Program-made: the position numbers and the translations under genes
The notes under the pieces: model-generated
What the model was told of the DNA's origin: nothing
The model's input: the letters and a program-made list of their open reading frames with translations, nothing else
Databases searched by the model: none
Shown: positions 14,244 through 14,247 of the stretch, one piece after another
How positions within the stretch are numbered: the first letter of the stretch is position 1
Layout: every line of letters begins with the position of its first letter
NCBI GenBank assembly: GCA_945890905.1
Contig: CAMDDI010000066.1
Span: 1-14,247, forward strand
Source: Bacteriovorax stolpii
Lineage (GTDB): Bacteria > Bdellovibrionota > Bacteriovoracia > Bacteriovoracales > Bacteriovoracaceae
Reading direction: 5' to 3'
DNA length: 14,247 nucleotides

Positions 14244-14247
14244 TGCC

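Overview
The window (moderate-to-low GC, roughly 42-43% by eye) is a tightly packed bacterial chromosome segment. No RNA genes, insertion sequences, phage genes, CRISPR arrays or origin were seen. The gene content fits a Gram-negative delta-type lineage, most likely Bdellovibrionota and possibly the Bacteriovorax/Peredibacter side. It has an outer-membrane barrel protein, a tandem ArsA/Get3-like ATPase pair, a PF08886-type glutamate-cysteine ligase, HD-GYP signalling, a mitochondrial-type SUV3 helicase and a DUF455 ferritin-like protein. That assignment is inference from family distribution, not from a marker gene.

Layout. (A) 1-5233, plus strand: the 3' end of an unrecognised gene, then a five-gene run with no gap longer than 9 nt. 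The run is an exported beta-barrel protein, two ArsA/Get3-like ATPases, glutamate-cysteine ligase and a cystathionine gamma-lyase/synthase-type PLP enzyme. It looks like one operon combining envelope or protein-targeting ATPases with cysteine-to-gamma-glutamylcysteine synthesis. A textbook intrinsic terminator lies inside the signal-peptide codons of the first full gene. (B) 5223-6936, minus strand: a two-gene unit with a receiver-like plus degenerate SpoIIE/RsbU-type phosphatase and a small secreted six-cysteine protein. (C) 7091-7813, plus strand: a minimal HD-GYP cyclic-di-GMP phosphodiesterase with every catalytic residue present and a hairpin in its leader. (D) 7814-8932, minus strand: a single-pass membrane protein with a Pro/Thr-rich periplasmic stalk and a six-cysteine tip. 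(E) 9040-9654, plus strand: a class II aldolase/adducin family protein. (F) 9619-14243, minus strand: a SUV3-like RNA helicase with a zinc ribbon and RGG/Ser-rich tail, then a ferritin-like di-iron protein and an ATP-grasp enzyme joined by a GTGA stop/start overlap.

The two divergent gene pairs are separated by about 107 and 154 bp of promoter sequence. All three convergent pairs abut or overlap (0, 11 and 36 bp), so there is no room for conventional terminators there. The most interesting items are the terminator inside coding sequence, the complementary active-site defects of the ArsA-like pair, the coupled ferritin-like/ATP-grasp pair, the pseudo-phosphatase and the unusual helicase. None of these was checked against a database.
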